Source: Lachnospiraceae bacterium
GTDB lineage: Bacteria > Bacillota_A > Clostridia > Lachnospirales > Lachnospiraceae
Reading direction: 5' to 3'
Assembly (NCBI GenBank): GCA_016291475.1
Contig: JAEEXJ010000080.1
Coordinates: forward strand, 1-15,139
Length of the DNA: 15,139 nucleotides
Numbering within the stretch: position 1 is the stretch's first letter; the number at the start of each line of letters is the position of its first letter. Positions 14,005 to 15,139 of this stretch are shown here, piece by piece. The notes below the pieces were generated by a model. The model did no database searches and was not told the DNA's origin. It worked only from the letters and a program-made list of their open reading frames with translations. A program made the position numbers and the translations under genes.

Positions 14005-15138
14005 TCAGGGTATTTCCTTATGACAGTATATACATCCGTATTTATTTTTCTCCTGCTCTTTTCCGCAGAAAGGACATTTGATCCTGTTTTTGGTAAACAG
14101 ATCCGCTGCAGACATCAAAAGCGCATCTGCCACGATAAAAGGCTTTTTGCATTTAGGACATATAGCCGCCTGCATGGAAGGATCCACGGGAAATACACTT
14201 GCGCAATTAGGGCACGCAGCTTGGACCATGCTCATATTTTCACCCATGATCTTAAATACGTAATCCCTGATGTTCTCGGAAAGATTCTCTATTGCATCGG
14301 GCTCTGTAAGGAGCTGCGCCTGCTTCTGCCTGAACACGGGAGGAAGATCATCTACATCGTTACATGCAAAGAGCATCAGCTTACGGTCATTGAGTTCTCT
14401 TAATTTATAGAATCTGGACCATTCGTTCCTAACCCATACTGCACTGAAATATTCGGGCTTTGTACCGATAACCGTCATTACCGTAGCACTCTTTAATGCG
14501 GCGAATATATAAGGCTCGTAATTCACTCCCAGCTTATCCTGCAGAGTAATCCTGGAAAAGAAAACCTTCAAACCGTAGCTTTCAAGCTTCTTATAAAGCA
14601 TAAGAGCAATATCGCTGTCTTCGGTACGCTTTTCGGTTTCATCATCGGTTTCCTTATAACAAATGAAAACATCATAAGGTTTCTCACCTGCAGCAATGTT
14701 CAGATAATCATCCTGAATCTTTGCAATCTCCATTGCGGCATTTTTCAATTCGGCCTTCTGGGCATCATCTGCCATACTTACAGCTTCATTGAAGGAATCG
14801 GAATTTAAGATACTTTCATCCTTAATTCTGTGAAGTGTGGGCATATATCTTCCGGATGTGGGATCCTGAACATATTCGATTCCGTATTCACAAAGAGTCT
14901 GAGCCCAAAGAACATCAACGAATGATCCGTTCTCCGCCAGTATCTCATCATATACGCGGAAAGCTCTGTCAAACTCACACTGCTGTCTGAGCTTATTAGC
15001 CCTGTTGAGAAGATCGATATATTTTCCTGTACTTCCGCTTACGATATTGGTGGTACCGCAATAATCACATGTACATACGGAATTACCCAATTTAAGAGGT
15101 GCTCCGCAACACTGACAACTTAATGCTTCTACGTTCAT
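14005..15138 (-). CDS. Zinc-ribbon/TIR domain protein
   Basis: A 377-residue protein if the ATG at 15138 is the true start. It matches related proteins at MNVExLxCxCCG, but the ribosome site lies outside the window, so a longer N-terminus cannot be excluded. Order: zinc ribbon (C8, C11, C24, C27); helical TPR-like region (about 38-90); conserved linker (YGIEYVQDPTSGR); TIR domain (about 153-295) with YDVFICYKE, a BB-loop-like SRITLQDKLG, VIGTKPEYFSAVWVRNEW; then two more CxxC pairs sets (C309/C312/C327/C330 and C355/C358/C369/C372). Glu239 in WVRNEW is at the position expected for the catalytic glutamate of NAD-cleaving TIR domains. Bacterial TIR proteins often degrade NAD or make signalling nucleotides in phage defence; whether this one does is inference. 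The lipoprotein gene follows 6 nt downstream. Confidence 0.88.
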   Translation of the reverse strand: MNVEALSCQCCGAPLKLGNSVCTCDYCGTTNIVSGSTGKYIDLLNRANKLRQQCEFDRAFRVYDEILAENGSFVDVLWAQTLCEYGIEYVQDPTSGRYMPTLHRIKDESILNSDSFNEAVSMADDAQKAELKNAAMEIAKIQDDYLNIAAGEKPYDVFICYKETDDETEKRTEDSDIALMLYKKLESYGLKVFFSRITLQDKLGVNYEPYIFAALKSATVMTVIGTKPEYFSAVWVRNEWSRFYKLRELNDRKLMLFACNDVDDLPPVFRQKQAQLLTEPDAIENLSENIRDYVFKIMGENMSMVQAACPNCASVFPVDPSMQAAICPKCKKPFIVADALLMSAADLFTKNRIKCPFCGKEQEKNKYGCIYCHKEIP

Positions 15139-15139
15139 T

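Overview
The window looks like chromosome from an anaerobic, motile, glycogen-storing member of the Firmicutes, most likely a Lachnospiraceae relative (Butyrivibrio/Roseburia-like). The reasons are the pyruvate formate-lyase N-terminus, the paired GlgC/GlgD ADP-glucose pyrophosphorylase subunits, strong AGGAGG ribosome sites, a chemoreceptor ending in GKFKL, the DUF2975/XRE/DUF4173 membrane trio and a zinc-ribbon TIR protein. This assignment rests on recalled protein families; no search was run. No tRNA, rRNA, CRISPR array or complete insertion sequence is visible.

Layout. 1-178 (-): start of pflB, with a near-consensus promoter. 504-806 (+): small CxxC DUF1858 redox-type protein, divergent from pflB. 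880-3336 (-): large chemoreceptor whose sensor contains three 26-residue helix repeats followed by three 98-residue Cache repeats; it shares a bidirectional terminator with the DUF1858 gene. 3549-4117: a non-coding array of nine full 62-bp units plus a partial tenth. Every unit has exactly the same length and can fold as a hairpin. 4172-5197 (-): rpsF-ssb-rpsR operon with a strong terminator. 5558-7754 (+): DUF2975 membrane protein, small XRE regulator and DUF4173 membrane protein behind a TTGACA-17-TATATT promoter. 7759-7824: large compound hairpin. 7828-10315 (-): sirtuin followed by a cytoplasmic SGNH/GDSL esterase. 10394-12744 (-): glgC-glgD, overlapping by 7 nt. 13008-13181 (+): 57-residue two-helix membrane peptide. 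13252-15138 (-): zinc-ribbon/TIR protein followed by a lipoprotein.

How the genes fit together. Most of the content is housekeeping: fermentation (pflB), translation and replication (rpsF-ssb-rpsR), and glycogen synthesis (glgC-glgD). The accessory layer is the chemoreceptor, the membrane-protein trio with its regulator, the sirtuin/esterase pair and the TIR/lipoprotein pair.

The strongest candidate for something undescribed is the 62-bp array between the ribosomal operon terminator and the chemoreceptor. It has strict phasing without indels, a conserved loop, a compensatory base-pair change between early and late units, and T-rich tails on the minus strand. The repeat-expanded chemoreceptor and the zinc-ribbon/TIR protein are next. 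Functions proposed for these three are inference.
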